Assembly (NCBI GenBank): GCA_023512835.1
Contig: CM042090.1
Location: 7,770,843 to 7,834,842, forward strand
Length of the DNA: 64,000 bases
Direction: 5' to 3'
Origin: Taxillus chinensis
Lineage: Eukaryota; Streptophyta; Magnoliopsida; Santalales; Loranthaceae
Position numbers and translations under genes: made by a program. The notes beneath the pieces are model-generated. The model had not been told where the DNA came from and ran no database searches. It saw nothing but the letters and a program-made list of their open reading frames with translations. Shown piece after piece: positions 1 to 12,450 of this stretch (position 1 is the first letter of the stretch; each line of letters opens with the position of its first letter).

Positions 1-1495
1 TTTCCATTGTTAACTTTCTGCATCTTATAATTTTTGTTTTGTCTTTTTTTAAATAAGAAAAAAGGAGGACTGCATTGGCTAAACTCCAGTTCACGGTGAT
101 TGGCTGAAAGTTCCTATGTTTTTTCAAAATAATGTATCTACTTTTCTTTTTCCCACTTTCTTTGGAGCCACTTAGTTTCAATTTTGCATTGTTTGTGGGT
201 TTACCTTCTCGTTATCTCAGTAATTTTGATGCACGTGCATGGCTCGCCTAAAAGTTTATATAATTAACAATTTTTCCTTTTTAGTGCCGCATATCTATGT
301 TACTGAATTTCTACCCAAACTTTGAGCTATCTATCCTAATACATAACTCATTCAATATTAATGTAACATCTCCAATTGTCAATATAATTTCTTTTTAGTT
401 TAAAACTTATGAATTAATGGAAGTTGTTGCTGATGCTTTCCATTTGCATAGGAATTGTCAGGAACGGATCCAGAAAATTCTGATTGGGGGGACCAAAATA
501 TAAATGATTAAAATTATTATAATTCGTATTTAAAAGCTCTTATATTAAACCGCAATTAATAATACTAAATTCTAACGCTAATACAGATCCATTAATATAT
601 AACTCTATATTAACTGACTATGATAATATAATTTGTTATTTTATATATACCTATAGATATTTTATATTAACAATTATATATTAGTGTCATGTTAATATAA
701 AACTCTCTATTATTTTAAAAATATTTTTAAATATTATAATAACTTGTTTATGAATAAAAAAATTAAAATTATATATAATTTTAATATCTTATCCTTTGGG
801 ATATAATGGCCTGGAATGGTGAGAAAAACATTATACGGAAAAAAGTATAAGATAATAGTTACTTAAAAAATATACTTTAATCATAAAACTATTAGATATA
901 ACAATGATTGATAATACTAAATAAATTTTTAAATATATTATCAAATACTTAATATAGCGATGATATCAAATATATATTATACAATACAAATAATATACTA
1001 TATTATGTCGAGGAAAAGAGAATAATATTTATAATGACATCTCATATATATTTTATATACATCAATGATATATATTAAGTACTTGTATCATTGTACCATT
1101 TGAAAAAATGATAATATCACATGGGGACAAGACTTTTATGACTGTATCATTATTATACACTTCCTTATTTCTTTTAAATTGCTAGTTTTATGCTATTAAA
1201 TTCTCTAATAGCATTTTTAATAATTATATATTTCTAATGAATTAAGATAATATTTTTTTATTTTTTTATTCTATAATACCTTTTTATTATTATTATTAAT
1301 TTTAATTTAAAAGTATATATATAAATAATTGACACACACACACACACACACAACATAGTGAGGTATTACTTACTAGTTAATTAAAATGTTTTTCTAGTTT
1401 CTAGAGTACTTCGTTGTCAAAGCCATACAATTAATTGACACCCTTTCTTCTATTAGATTTCGGTTGACTTTTTGATTTTTATGAATGTACTTAAT
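1..1495. other. AT-rich intergenic DNA with one possible hAT end
   Basis: No gene is visible here. At 459-512 there is a sequence resembling the terminus of a hAT (Tip100/ZMYM1-type) element: CAGGAACGGATCCAG, then a run of G and 'CCAAAATATAAATG'. Such ends are known from plant hAT elements as CAG-GGCGGATCCAG followed by a GGGGGG stretch. I could not find the opposite end, so only the end motif is claimed. A short CA microsatellite lies at about 1330-1352. Confidence 0.35.
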
Positions 1496-2111
1496 GGAAG
1501 AATATATATGACTTGGACCCTGACCCATAATATCTTACTTTCATGTATTGAAACTTAAATTTGACAATGGGACTCAATTTTTGCATGCCTTTTCTGGTTA
1601 TTTCACAGTCCGTAGAATTTTTTGTTGACTGGTGTATGGATGGTCAGTCAGTAGCATCTGAGTATTTTTATTACTGTTGCAAGTTGGAAACAGTTTCTTC
1701 CTGCATTCAAAATTTGAAACGCATCTTCTCATGCTGTAATGGTTTTGGATATATCCCACTCGTGGGAATTTTTGTTGATAGGCATGCAGGTGGCAACTCA
1801 GTAGCATCCGGTCTGGTGGCACTGGCGTTTTTTTAACTGCTTCAAGTTGGGAAAAAAATCAGTTCTTCTTGCATTCAATAAATAAATTTTTAATGCTCTA
1901 ATTTTATTTATTGGTAAGCGCACAAAATTAAATCTAAGCCCCAATGCTAGTACTGGGATTCCGGGGGGGGAGATGAAGCCCACTACGAGATGAATTAACA
2001 TATAAATTGATTAAGACATAAGGTGTAGATTTATCTAGAATAATAAGCTAACGGTGAAATTTTATTTGGATATTGTTTGTCGAAAATTGCGGTATTGCTT
2101 TTACACACAAG

Positions 2112-2142
<31 letters not shown>

Positions 2143-2721
2143 AATAAAAACGAAACGTAAAATGTACAATGAAAAAAATAACCACATCTCGGCGATTCTC
2201 GGTATGTTATGAACATCATTACATAATATCTTATGCTAATACTGTAATGGTTTTTTATTAGACTTCGGTTGATTTTTATAAATGAACTTTGATTTGTTTA
2301 AGAGTAATGGAAGAATATATATGGCCTGGACCCTAACCCATAATATCTTACTTTCATGCATTGAAATTTAAATTTAACAATGGAACTTGATTTTTGCATG
2401 CCTTTTATGGTTATTTCCCAACTGTAGGAATATTTGTTGACTGATGTGTGGGTTGTCAGTCAGTAGCATCTGAGTTTTTTTTATTACTGCTGCAAGTTGG
2501 GAAAAAAACTCAGTTTCTTCCTGCATTCAAAGTTTGAAATGAATTTTCTCATGCTGTAATGGTTTTGGGTATATCCCATGGGAATTTGTGTTGATAGGAG
2601 TGCAGTTGGCGACTCGTGTTTTTAACTGCTTCAAGTTGGGAAAAAAATATTATAACGACAGTATTTTGGATTTACAACCCAAACAAAAATTGCCATGCCT
2701 GGTATTGCTTTTACACACAAG

Positions 2722-2755
<34 letters not shown>

Positions 2756-2830
2756 AATAAATAAAAACGAAACGTACAATGTACAATGAAAAAAATGACC
2801 ACATCTAGGATTATGTTATGAACATCATCA
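1496..2830. repeat. Imperfect tandem duplication (about 0.6-0.8 kb units)
   Basis: Two blocks recur in the same order. Block A (about 1496-1890, again at 2307-2660) begins 'GGAAGAATATATATG' and holds 'GACCCATAATATCTTACTTT'. Block B (about 2088-2215, again at 2700-2830) begins 'GGTATTGCTTTTACACACAA', then (AAT)n, (AAATA)n and 'AAAACGAAACGTA'. Spacing differs between the copies, so indels followed the duplication. No coding capacity is evident. Open frames here, such as 1561-1836, are low-information and do not resemble a protein family. Confidence 0.8.
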
Positions 2831-2909
2831 TTACATGGTAGGAAATACAATGGGGGGAGGGGGGAAGGAATTGTACAATTCGACGCACTGCAAATATGGT
2901 TCGCTCTCT

Positions 2910-4130
2910 TCAACCGCGGCCTAATGACTTATCAAGGTCATCTGCGCCTTCAACATCATCAGGGTCAGAATCTTCACCTCCCTTTATGTCATCATATTTC
3001 ATACCATCGAGATGCCCATTCTCCTCATACCCTCATAATCAATTTCTGACCCATCAGGTGGTGAACAAACTGCATTGCGGGATCCAACTCACACTACACT
3101 GTGGCTGTGCGTATGATCTCTGGAAATCCCCTAATGAGGCAGAGACACTCATACTCCTCATCCCCTTGACCAGATACATATCTACCCCATCTGCCAGTGC
3201 ATTCTCAGGGTCACCTTCAGGAGATTTGCAGTCCACCTTGTCATCGTGTGCATGATTGTTGGCAATCTCTTTTGCGGGCGGTGGACAAACAGCATTGCCC
3301 GGCCCAGCAATTGATACCACCTTGTTCTGCACGAGATCACTGGAAATTTCTTTGGTTGGTGGTGAACAAACATCATTGGTGGTCCCAGAAACTGCTGATA
3401 TCCCGGAACCCAGATTTTGCTTCCTCTTGTTTGTTTGAGCCTCTTCATCGGTAGTTTGGGATGCGGTCACGCCACTAGCTTCTCTTTTCCGCTTTAGAAT
3501 AACACTCAGAGGCTTTGGCCCTTCAAAGGAATGCAAGAGGTCCTTTCCAGCCGACTTGCCAACTTTCAGCCCTACAACACTTTCTGGACCAGCAAAAGCA
3601 GTGTCGTCCAGCAAGTTTCTCCTAATCAAAGGTCTTCTCCTGACATTGATCCCCTCATTGCCCAAATCCTCTGGCTCGACTGGCCATTTGATTCTGTCTC
3701 GCAAGCTTCCGTGTTTACGGATTTCGGGTGACAATCTGTCCCAAACAGATCCCCTTGCCGCTTGACAACCATTATTAACTGGAAGTTTAATCCTTCCCCC
3801 GAGGCGACTGCTTATGGACGTGTCCTCACCAACTCTTGGTCTCAAACCATAAACCCTCTTTTGGTTCAACAAATGATTTCGCAACATAGCCTCATAAATT
3901 TCGTCAGGACTTCTTTCATTCTCAACACCAACAGCAGTTCCCAGTAAATTCGTATCGTAAGCAATCATGCACTTGGGGTCATAAAGAGAGAGTGATATTG
4001 GATCGATGATACCTCCGTCGTCTTTTCCAACCCCTCTGCCGTTTCTTGCTCGCCTTCTCCTTGGTCGCCTTCGTCGGGTTGGGGTTTGGGTATGAACCGG
4101 AACAAGAACAACACCACCTGCATCCATCAT
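2910..4130 (-). CDS. Uncharacterised plant protein, basic N-terminus and acidic tail
   Basis: A long minus-strand frame runs from 4130 and encodes a basic N-terminus (TPTRRRRPRRRRARNG, likely a nuclear localisation signal). It continues with a conserved-looking core (DPISLSLYDPKCMIAYDTN; SVWDRLSPEIRKHGSLRDRI), a KRKR stretch and two repeats of the form VCxPPxKEI. Read without splicing, it stops at 3054 (358 residues). The best alternative splices from 3215 (GAAG/GTGACC) to 3031 and ends at 2910, giving 345 residues with an acidic tail (GGEDSDPDDVEGADD). The tail is so strongly acidic and in frame that I favour splicing, but the intron is U-poor and this is inference. The start is set at the double Met at 4130/4127. 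The frame upstream to 4271 is hydrophobic and lies in the probable 5' UTR. An intron ending at 'GATGCAG' just inside the start cannot be excluded. I do not recognise the family. Confidence 0.65.
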
Positions 4131-4530
4131 GAGAAACAAACAAAAACACACACCCAAAAAGCAAACGAACAAAAGAAAACGAAGCAAATGAAATTTAAAA
4201 AACAAAAATCGAAGACGAAACCCTAGAAATGCGAGCAAACTCTTAAAGAAGATTCGAATTGGTTCCAACAAAGAGCCCTTGCTTGCTTGCGTTTCGTTCG
4301 TCGTTAGAGCAACAAATTCCCAAATCGAGGTTCTCGAAGCCCCCCAAATCGAATTCGAAATCGATGCGGATGATTTGCGTTACAAAACCCTAGATCTTGA
4401 TCGAAATCGGATTTGACGGATTGGAACGGAGAGAGAGCAGAGAGCGTAAGAAACCAGAGACCAGCGTAAACTATACGCCGTGTTTATGAAGTCAGGTGAC
4501 CGTTTAATGTCGGCGGAGATTGCTTATATA
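4131..4530 (-). promoter_or_regulatory. 5' leader and TATA box of the 2910-4130 gene
   Basis: Reading the minus strand, TATATAA occurs at 4530-4524, and a GC-balanced leader of about 350 bases follows before the start codon. The leader holds two AAACCCTA telo-box elements (plus-strand 4216-4226 and 4385-4393), which in plants are typical of promoters and leaders of housekeeping and translation-related genes. GC content drops sharply upstream of 4560. Confidence 0.5.
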
Positions 4531-4559
4531 GATGAGGGAAAGGGAGCGAGTGACGGCTG

Positions 4560-6780
4560 GCTGACGGCTGGCATTATTGTTATTATTTATTTTTATAAAT
4601 ATAAAATGTTATTTATTTCAAAATGAGTATGACACTATAATTTTGTTTAGTATTGTTTTACCACGTCAATAAACATAACAACATATACTGTCTTTTTATT
4701 ATTATTCTAAATAGTTTTCGTTAAAAAAACTGTTTTTAAAGAATTTCATTTTTACTTTTATTTTTCCAAAAATATTAAATTTGGAAATCAATATGTAATT
4801 CAAATAGATAATAATACCGTTAAATTTTAACTTACAATTTTATTTTATAAATATTAATTTTTATTAGCTAAATATTTACCATATTTCTATTTACATAGCT
4901 ACCAATAAAAACAAAATAGCAACGTATGACCTTATTTAAATTTGATTACAAGTTTCGGTTTTCTATGTTGGGCATGCAGTGAATCTATATAGTAAATATA
5001 ATGTTTTTTTTGTAAATTTGTATATTTTTTTCTAAATTATAAAAAAATTTAATTATATTAAACCTACTTAATGTAAATGCTCTTACCCACCTTAATATAC
5101 ATAATATGCGTAAAAAAGTATAATAAAATTAATTAACATATATATAATTTGATTAACATGCATATGATCAAGATTTCATCTTTTATAGTCTTTTTTTTCT
5201 AAAATGTTTTGTGCAATCGGCTTGAGACATTGCAGTGAAATCATATCTGATTGGACAGTTATAATTTATTTCTTTTATCTCATATCTGTTGATATGATAT
5301 ACTGTAACGTCAACATAATTATCTAAAAATTATCAAACCCTAAAATGATGTGGAACATTATTCTTCCTTGTTATGGGCATTCATGTTAGAGCAAACGAAG
5401 TCATGATTACACATTTTTCAAAATTAATGTATATGCTATACAGTATACAATAAGAAAAGAATTAAGTTAGTTATTAATATTTTTCCCCAACGATATCATT
5501 GAACTATAGAAGGAAAACATAAATAGAAAAATGATGAAATTCCAATAAACATACACTATCAATATCATACAAAATTGCCGACAAGAACGGCCGACAAATT
5601 TCAAAACCGGCTATCAAATCCCTAACTTGGGTCTCACCAAAATCGGCATTAAAGTGCTCACTATGCATTCGTGTTCAATATTAATCGATTTGATTTGGAT
5701 GGAAATTAAGACACGTAAAATACCCATCGGCTACCATATTTAAGTATTGAAGATGATTGCTACCCATGAAAATTTTATCTATAGTAGCTACATTTTGTTA
5801 CCTTGTAATTTTTAATATAAACAAATTTTTACGGTTGCTCCTGTAATTTTTTCTCAAGTAAAAGAATCTGCACACAATGTGAAAAAAACAACTTATAGAA
5901 CATGCAAAGGCCAGTGTAGGTACCAACAAATTGAATCATAGGGAGGGAATAGGATACAAGAAATTGAGGGAGTAATTTTTCTTAATCATGGATACTTGCA
6001 TCTTATGAGTTCAAACTCATACCTCTTGTATCATCTTGATATCTTTGTTGTGACTCTTGTCTGTTATAATTGGAGCTCTCACCGCTTTGTTGCCTACTTG
6101 TGTCTTCATCATCATGATAGGTTTTGAGTAGATTCACGTAAAACATCAGATGTACGTAAAGTAAAAAAATAAAAATAATATTTCATATATTCATATTTTT
6201 TTTCCATATTTTTTTTATCTCAAATTATTTTAAAAAAAAATATTTTTTTTCTATCTTTTCTTACCAAACAATTCCATTTATTCCTTGCCATTCCTTTTAT
6301 CTTTTTTTCTTTCATCTGTTTTTTCACCTAATGGTTTTTTTAAAGGTTTATTTAGTATGAATTCAGATTTTATTTATTTTATTTTAAAAATTTTATTAGA
6401 ATTCGTATTGAATTATAAATTATAAATAATTTTTAAATTATTATGCATTACAATATTTTACAATAATTTATAAACTGAATTATGTTTGAATTTGATTGTT
6501 ACCATTAACTTCTAGGGTTTTGAATTGCATCAATATACATACATATATATTCATGCTACGTGAGACGTACGGTCAATTTATTATTATGAAAACCTTTAAT
6601 CTAAATCGTTAGATTAATATTTAATGATTTAGACTAAACTTGTATTTAACTATAATTTAATCACGGTAACAAAGCTATAATAAAATATAAATCTAATATA
6701 AATCTTTAGTTAAGTTCAAATTAAAGTTAATATCACATTTTTATTAAAGCAAGACTATATACGGAGAGAGAATTAAAGTA
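4560..6780. other. AT-rich intergenic DNA
   Basis: I see no gene, RNA or complete mobile element here. The sequence is dominated by A/T runs. A single possible element end ('AATGTAAATGCTCTTA', about 5077-5092) resembles PIF/Harbinger ends elsewhere in the window, but no partner was found. Confidence 0.5.
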
Positions 6781-6789
6781 GACCTTAAT

Positions 6790-7228
6790 GTATCGTTTGG
6801 TACATACGGGTGGAATTCATTCTCATTCTCACATTTTGTACAGAATGAAGAGGGAATGAAATTAACTCATGTCAGCTAAAGTTAATTCCTCTTGTCCCTC
6901 CTGGTACTAAAATTTACTTTATGTAAGAGAATGAAATTTACAGCATTATCCTTTAATCATTGGATCTTTCTCCCGTGGGGTCGTCTTCTTCGTGCACCCT
7001 CGTCTTCCGCAAACAATTTCCTCCAGATCCAAACCCTATACTGCCTCCGCCGCTGACAGCCTTGGGCGGAAACAACTTTGTAGTGCGGCAAAGCGGATGT
7101 AGATTGAGAAGAAGTCCATGAAGAAGAGCACGTCAAGGAGGACCAACAAAGAGGACCAACACAGTCAGGCGCCAATGCAGATGACGTACGTCGGAGAGAA
7201 AGAGAGGAGAGGGGGGTTATGTTCGTCC

Positions 7229-7310
<82 letters not shown>

Positions 7311-7545
7311 ACATGCTCATCAAAGAGAGAGAGAGAGAGACGGCGGAGGAAGCAGGCCCCATTGCGATAGGATACATTCGTAATTTTCAAAATAATATCT
7401 TATTTGCGGTATTGTATATATCAGTCAAAGTAATTACGCATTTCCATTCTTGCTTCCATTCATTTACCACTCGTTTCCATTCATTTATCACTCATTTCCA
7501 TTCTTAATTCCATTCCCCCTAATTTTATTACCACTTACCAACATT
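6790..7545. mobile_element. Possible MITE-like insertion carrying a GA microsatellite
   Basis: The left part (about 6790-6960) begins 'TATCGTTTGGTAC' and is rich in GGAATGAAAT-type words. The right part (about 7436-7545) has repeated 'TTTCCATTC' words and ends 'TTACCAACATTG'. The two parts look like diverged inverted ends of the 'GTTTGGTA...TACCAA' kind seen in many plant MITEs. The middle is GC-richer and holds the GA repeat. I cannot fix exact ends or a target-site duplication. Confidence 0.25.
7231..7307. repeat. (GA)n microsatellite
   Basis: About 38 uninterrupted GA units, followed by a second short GA run at 7324-7340. It creates long Arg-Glu and Ser-Leu open frames on the two strands, which are artefacts of the repeat. 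Confidence 0.97.
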
Positions 7546-7654
7546 GCACTTGTTGAAAAAACATTTGTTTTGAAGCATTTGTTTTGAACATTGCAGAATT
7601 CATCACTCCCCACCAAATCAGAAGCCCAGCAGCTACTTTTTCAAATTCAAATAT

Positions 7655-8894
7655 CTAAGCAACCTGACCTGTGGCAGGAAAAGATAGGCGCTTGAAGGCT
7701 GTGAAACCCCCATCCACCACCAGGTTATGACCGCTCACATACTTGGCCTCATCGGAAGCAAGGAACAGAGCAGCATTAACTACATCATCCACTTCACAAT
7801 ATGCACCCTCTAGTTCCCCTGTTCGGTGTAGGATCTCTGTGATCTCGCCATCGCTGCGCCCTGGAAACATCTCCCTCATCTCCTCCATCACAAACGGCGT
7901 TGCCAGACAAAATGGGGACACACAATTCACCCGGATGCCGTACCTATATATGGACGACCATTAATGTTAATACCTCTAATATTTCCAATTTTGTTGAGGC
8001 CATTATAATTGTTGCTTTTCATTTCATATTGTCACTATCTCTCTCTTTTTTTCTTTTTTCTTTTTACCAGAGTTTATGAATTTTAATTGTGAAAAGTTAA
8101 ATTCAACTTGCAAGATCTATTGTTCCAACCTTAACGCTCTACTGTATTACTAATACACTTCTAAGATCGCTCCCACCTGATCAAACAAGGAAAAACAATA
8201 AAAAAGAGAGTTACCTGCTGAGTTCCGCCGCTGCGGACTTGACAGCTCCGACGACGGCAAACTTGGACACGGAGTACGTGTGCTGCGCTAGACCGCCCAT
8301 GAGCCCCGCGACGCTCGCTGTGCAGAGGATCGAACCACTCTGGCGCGGGACCATCACACGCGCCGCGTGCTTGATCCCGGCGATCGCGCTGCGCACGTTG
8401 ACGGCCATCACTCTGTCGAACGCGTCGAGGTCGAGGCTAGCGATGCTTGGGGAGGTCCGGCAGGGGATGCCGGCATTGTTGTACATGATGTCAAGGCGAC
8501 CGTGCCGAGAGACTGCGAAGTCCACTGCTGCGGCGACGTCCGGCTCGCTGGAGACATCGCAGGGGACGAAGGTGGCGTCGGGGCCGAGCTCCTCCGCGGT
8601 AAGCTGGCCCCGGCGGTGTTGGATGTCGGCGAGGACCACTTTGGCACCGCTGCTGATGAACTTTGCGGCGGTGGCTTTTCCGATTCCTCCGGCTGCGCCG
8701 GTGATAACCGCCACCTTGCCTTCCAATCTTCTTTTTTATTTTTTAAACCACGAGGAAAACAAAAACAAACCAAGAAAATGAAGAAGCAAAATATATAAAT
8801 AAATGATTTTAAAAACAAACAAACAAACAATTGCGTTGATGCACAACGTTAAAATTAAGCAGAAAAAGCAAACGCACCTTGAAACTCCGGACAT
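7655..8894 (-). CDS. Short-chain dehydrogenase/reductase (SDR110C-type), three exons
   Basis: Coding exons on the minus strand are 8894-8878 (17 bases, MSGVSR), 8730-8215 and 7943-7655. Both introns (147 and 271 bp) are GT-AG and keep the frame, giving 273 residues, the usual length of plant SDR110C enzymes. Classical SDR landmarks are all present: TGAAGGIG cofactor loop (16-23), Asp41 at the end of beta-2 (favours NAD over NADP), NNAG (90-93) and the tetrad Asn117, Ser145, Tyr158, Lys162 (YSVSK). The C-terminus carries YVSGHNLVVDGGFT. The family oxidises or reduces secondary alcohols and ketones of terpenoids, lignans or hormones (SDR2a/xanthoxin-dehydrogenase-like and borneol-dehydrogenase-like members). 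The substrate cannot be read from sequence. Exon 2 is much GC-richer than its surroundings. The tiny first exon was chosen because it supplies an ATG and the typical 'MSG...RLEGKVAVITG' start. Confidence 0.92.
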
Positions 8895-10077
8895 GTAATT
8901 TTGCGAGCAAGAATGCAAGATGAAGAGAAATAATCTTGCAAAGGAAAGAGTGAGAGGGATAAGACTTACGAGCTTGGAAGGGAGTGGCTCTTGTTCAATG
9001 TTGTCACTAGAAAAACCCTATGCAAATTGGAAGTATTAGGTATTGTGGCTTCGCTGTCAGATCCGGAGACAATGGGACACACAAGTCAACTCACGTTGTT
9101 CCTGTCAAATTCATGTGGGTGGTGTAGGGAATTTTAAATGCAAAAAACCTCTAAATGCAGCGCACCCGCACCCACATTCTGTGTTTTTTTCTAAACATAA
9201 CTAAATGATAGGTTGCATACAGGTTGGGACATTCACATACCTTATACAACAGTTATATTGTGTTATTTTTATTATGGTATTTCAATTTACATTTTATATT
9301 TACATACAGGTTAATCGGGACATACCTTATGCAACGGTTATATTGTGTTATTTTTATTGTAGTCTTTCAATTTACATTTTATATTTTGAGTTAAATATCT
9401 TCTGTGTGGGTGATAATGAAGTCAATCGTATGGGAAGCGGGCAAATCTAGCGGCCATGAATGAATAATGAATGTCTTCCTCATTCCCTCTCATTATATCT
9501 GTCTAAAATTGTCTTCAATACAAAGCTACTCCTTCCTCTTTTTCTTTTTCCCTTGTTTATAAACCACTTATGCCTCCTTTTTCATCACAACCCACCACCA
9601 TCTCAAGCCTGTAAATGTATGGGAAGAATCATTATTTTATATGTTATCCGGTCAATATTACATACATATATAATAAAAGAGTTTCAAGCGGGAGACATAC
9701 CAAACAAAAAAGAAAAGTGGATAATAAGGAAAAATTATATATATTATTTATTGCATCATTAAATAATAAGAAAAGTGGACCTTTAAGTAATAATTGACTG
9801 TTGTCAATCCAAAGTTGTCGCCATCCTAACTCATATATGACTCATCAAAAAATCATTTAGCAAGGGAGACATACCGCATTCATTACACAGGCAAAAAATC
9901 ATTTAGCAAGGGAGACATACCAAACAAAAAAGAAACAACAACAAAAAATCACAACAAGAATAAAAATATAAATACATGACTCATTCAAAAATTATTTGAT
10001 TTATACAAAATTATGGGTGCGTTTAAATTGAAAGTTTAAAACATTTATCAAAATGAAACTTGAAAGTCTTTTACATT
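8895..10077. other. Intergenic, with an approximately 88-bp tandem duplication
   Basis: This includes the upstream region of the SDR gene, where I find no convincing TATA box. At about 9219-9305 and 9306-9392 an 88-bp unit is repeated ('CATACCTTAT', 'TTATATTGTGTTATTTTTAT', 'TTTCAATTTACATTTTATAT'). Around 9847-9923 'AAAAAATCATTTAGCAAGGG' recurs about 48 bp apart. No gene is seen. Confidence 0.6.
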
Positions 10078-12450
10078 TCAAAAGTCATTTATAATTGATT
10101 CTACATAAAGTTGCATGGCAATTTCACTTTCAATGTGCACAATCAAGGAGTCAGTAAGAAACTCATCTTCCATTTTATTTCGAAGCCTAGATTTGATAAT
10201 ATTCAAGGCTGAAAATAAACATTTTGTTGTTGTAATAAAAACTGAAAGAGTAAGCACAAGAATAATCACTCTATAAATAAGTTGGTAGATTGCTGATCTT
10301 TTAGTCTTTACTAACCATTGACAAAGATCATAAATGAAGGACATTTTTTTAAATCCTGTATGTTGAATTACATCATACTCATAATGGACAAGTTCTATTT
10401 TCAACCATTATTTCTCCTCATTTGTGAAGTCTCGTGGATAAAATTTGTCTACCAATTGCCAAACAACATCACATTTGAAAGAATCATATCCATTTTGAGG
10501 GTCCAAAGCTAAGCCGAACATAAGTAACTCAACTGCATGCTCATTAAAGCATTCATTTAATTCTTATAATTGAGAATCAATTGCAACATATAAATATCTA
10601 TTTGATAATGATGCTCAATTGTAAATTCACTTTGTTCATGACGAGCTCAATCTCCTCTTACAACATAGAGAGCATTCATATCAATGTTGCGTGTTTCACA
10701 AAATCCTTTCACCTTGGATAGTATAGTTATCCATATATCATCTTTTAACTTTTGGAGAAGTGTCATAGTTGATGAAACAAGATGCACGACATTCAAGTTG
10801 TCTTGTGATTTAGATTGCAAAGCTTGACAAAATAAATCAGTAATCTGCATAATATCTTTCATGAGATGTAGAATAAAGACAAAATCAAATGATGTTAATT
10901 CTTCATAGGTTGCATCTGCATCACCTTGTTGATCCCAAAAAGTCCTATCATCAATGATTTTAAGAAGAACTTCAAAAACTGAACATATTAATCAAGCTTG
11001 AAATAGATCTTAAGTGAGAACTCCAATAAGTATCTCCTGGTCGTTGTAAATTGCCTATTTGATTAAGTCTCCTACCAGTCTCTAGCTCTCTAATGGAAAA
11101 CAAATGTTCAATTTGAGAAGCTTGATGGACTTTCAATGCGTCATTACACTTTCATGAAGCACTAGCAATATTGACAATATATGACAATTTAACGAAGAAA
11201 TTTATAAATGATGGTAATTTCTCGCTATGCAGTAACTAATGCCAATTATAAGCGATGCACTAAATAGTGGACATAGTAAGCATATGGTCAGTCATTTGAA
11301 ACCAATGTTTGTAATCCATTTCATTCTCCATGCATATTACTTGTGCCATCATATCCTTGTCCTCGAATATCCTGAATATCTAATTTTTTGATAAGACAAT
11401 ACATAATATATTGCATTTTTAAGAGTTAATGTTGTAGTGTGAGAGACATAAACGAGCTCAAAAAAGCATTCTTTCAAAATACCATATTTGTTAACAAATC
11501 TCAAAACTATAGACATTTGCTTTTTCTTTGATTCATCATGAGCTTCATCAAAGTATAGAAAACTTTGTATCACCAATTTCCTCACAAATTGCATTCTTTA
11601 CTTTGATTGAAATAACATATAAAATTTCTTTTTGAATTTTTGGTGATAAGTAAGAGACATTTTTGGGGAGCATTCTTCAATACAACTTTTTTAACGTTGT
11701 CATTGTATGAGCTTAATATATTGAGCATTCAAAAAAAAAAAATCCCCCAACTCATTGAATCTTCTATTTCGTCATGTCCCTTAAAAGCACAACCATGAAT
11801 TGCAAGTCAAAAGACTGAATCAACCGAAGTTCTAAGTTGAAGTCGATTCTTTGCAATTTGCTCGGAAATAAATTTATTAACAACTCTCTCTATATGTTGA
11901 GTCTGCTCCATTAAATCCTTACATGATTTATTAGCAATTTTATGAATACTATTAGGATATTTATTAATATGATTCAAAAAAGCACAATTTTGTCCATCCC
12001 TAACTTTCTTCCAATTCTAAAATCCATCAACTGTAAATGCTAATGTAGACCTTAACTGAGTAAAAAGATAACATGATAGAACACTCATTTTTAGAAGGAG
12101 AATATTCTAACTACAAATGAAATAACTTAAACCATGATGATTGGAAACTACGAAGATGAACTTTCGATTAAGATTTTGGATAATGTGAAAGAATAGGTTG
12201 GTATGGACCATTCTTAATGTAAGATCGCCAAATTTCATTGTGTTGATTGACATCATAATCCAATATTCGTGAATGCTTTCTAAGATCATGTTTCAAAGAA
12301 TCCAACTTGACTGTAATGGTTTCAATTCTTGGAGATTTTGCAGGACTAGTAGAAGAAGTTAGAATATCAATGGCAGGGTTTGACAATGATGCATTAGATT
12401 ATAAGTTTTTAAAATTTGTTCTTTTGAAGAATGCATCAATTGTAGATGAC
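10078..12450 (-). pseudogene. Relic of a ZMYM1-type (DUF4371) hAT transposase
   Basis: Pieces in 5' to 3' order on the minus strand match the plant 'zinc finger MYM-type protein 1-like' family. About 12386-12168 has the TTF-type zinc-finger region (ILDYDVNQHNEIWRSYIKNG, followed by a frameshifted continuation). 11594-11349 is DUF4371 (FDEAHDESKKKQMSIVLRFV...). 10862-10647 is the middle region (MKDIMQITDLFCQALQ). 10404-10078 is the hAT C-terminal dimerisation region (LCQWLVKTKRSAIYQLIYRV; LNIIKSRLRNKMEDEFLTDS). Stops and frame changes separate the pieces, so no functional transposase is possible. The family is a domesticated-looking but transposon-derived hAT lineage common in angiosperms. Sequence at 12840-13020, upstream of the relic, recurs in diverged form at 55500-55620, suggesting a related element there. 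I found no terminal inverted repeats. Confidence 0.85.

Noticed and set aside
4131..4271. Hydrophobic N-terminal extension of the 2910-4130 gene (FFKSLLAFLGFRLRFLFF)
   Set aside because: It comes from T-rich leader sequence with telo-boxes below the TATA box. The protein-like region starts at MMDAGG.
7118..7507. 129-residue plus frame and 70-residue minus frame over the GA repeat
   Set aside because: They are (Arg-Glu)n and (Ser-Leu)n products of the microsatellite, with no conserved flanking protein.
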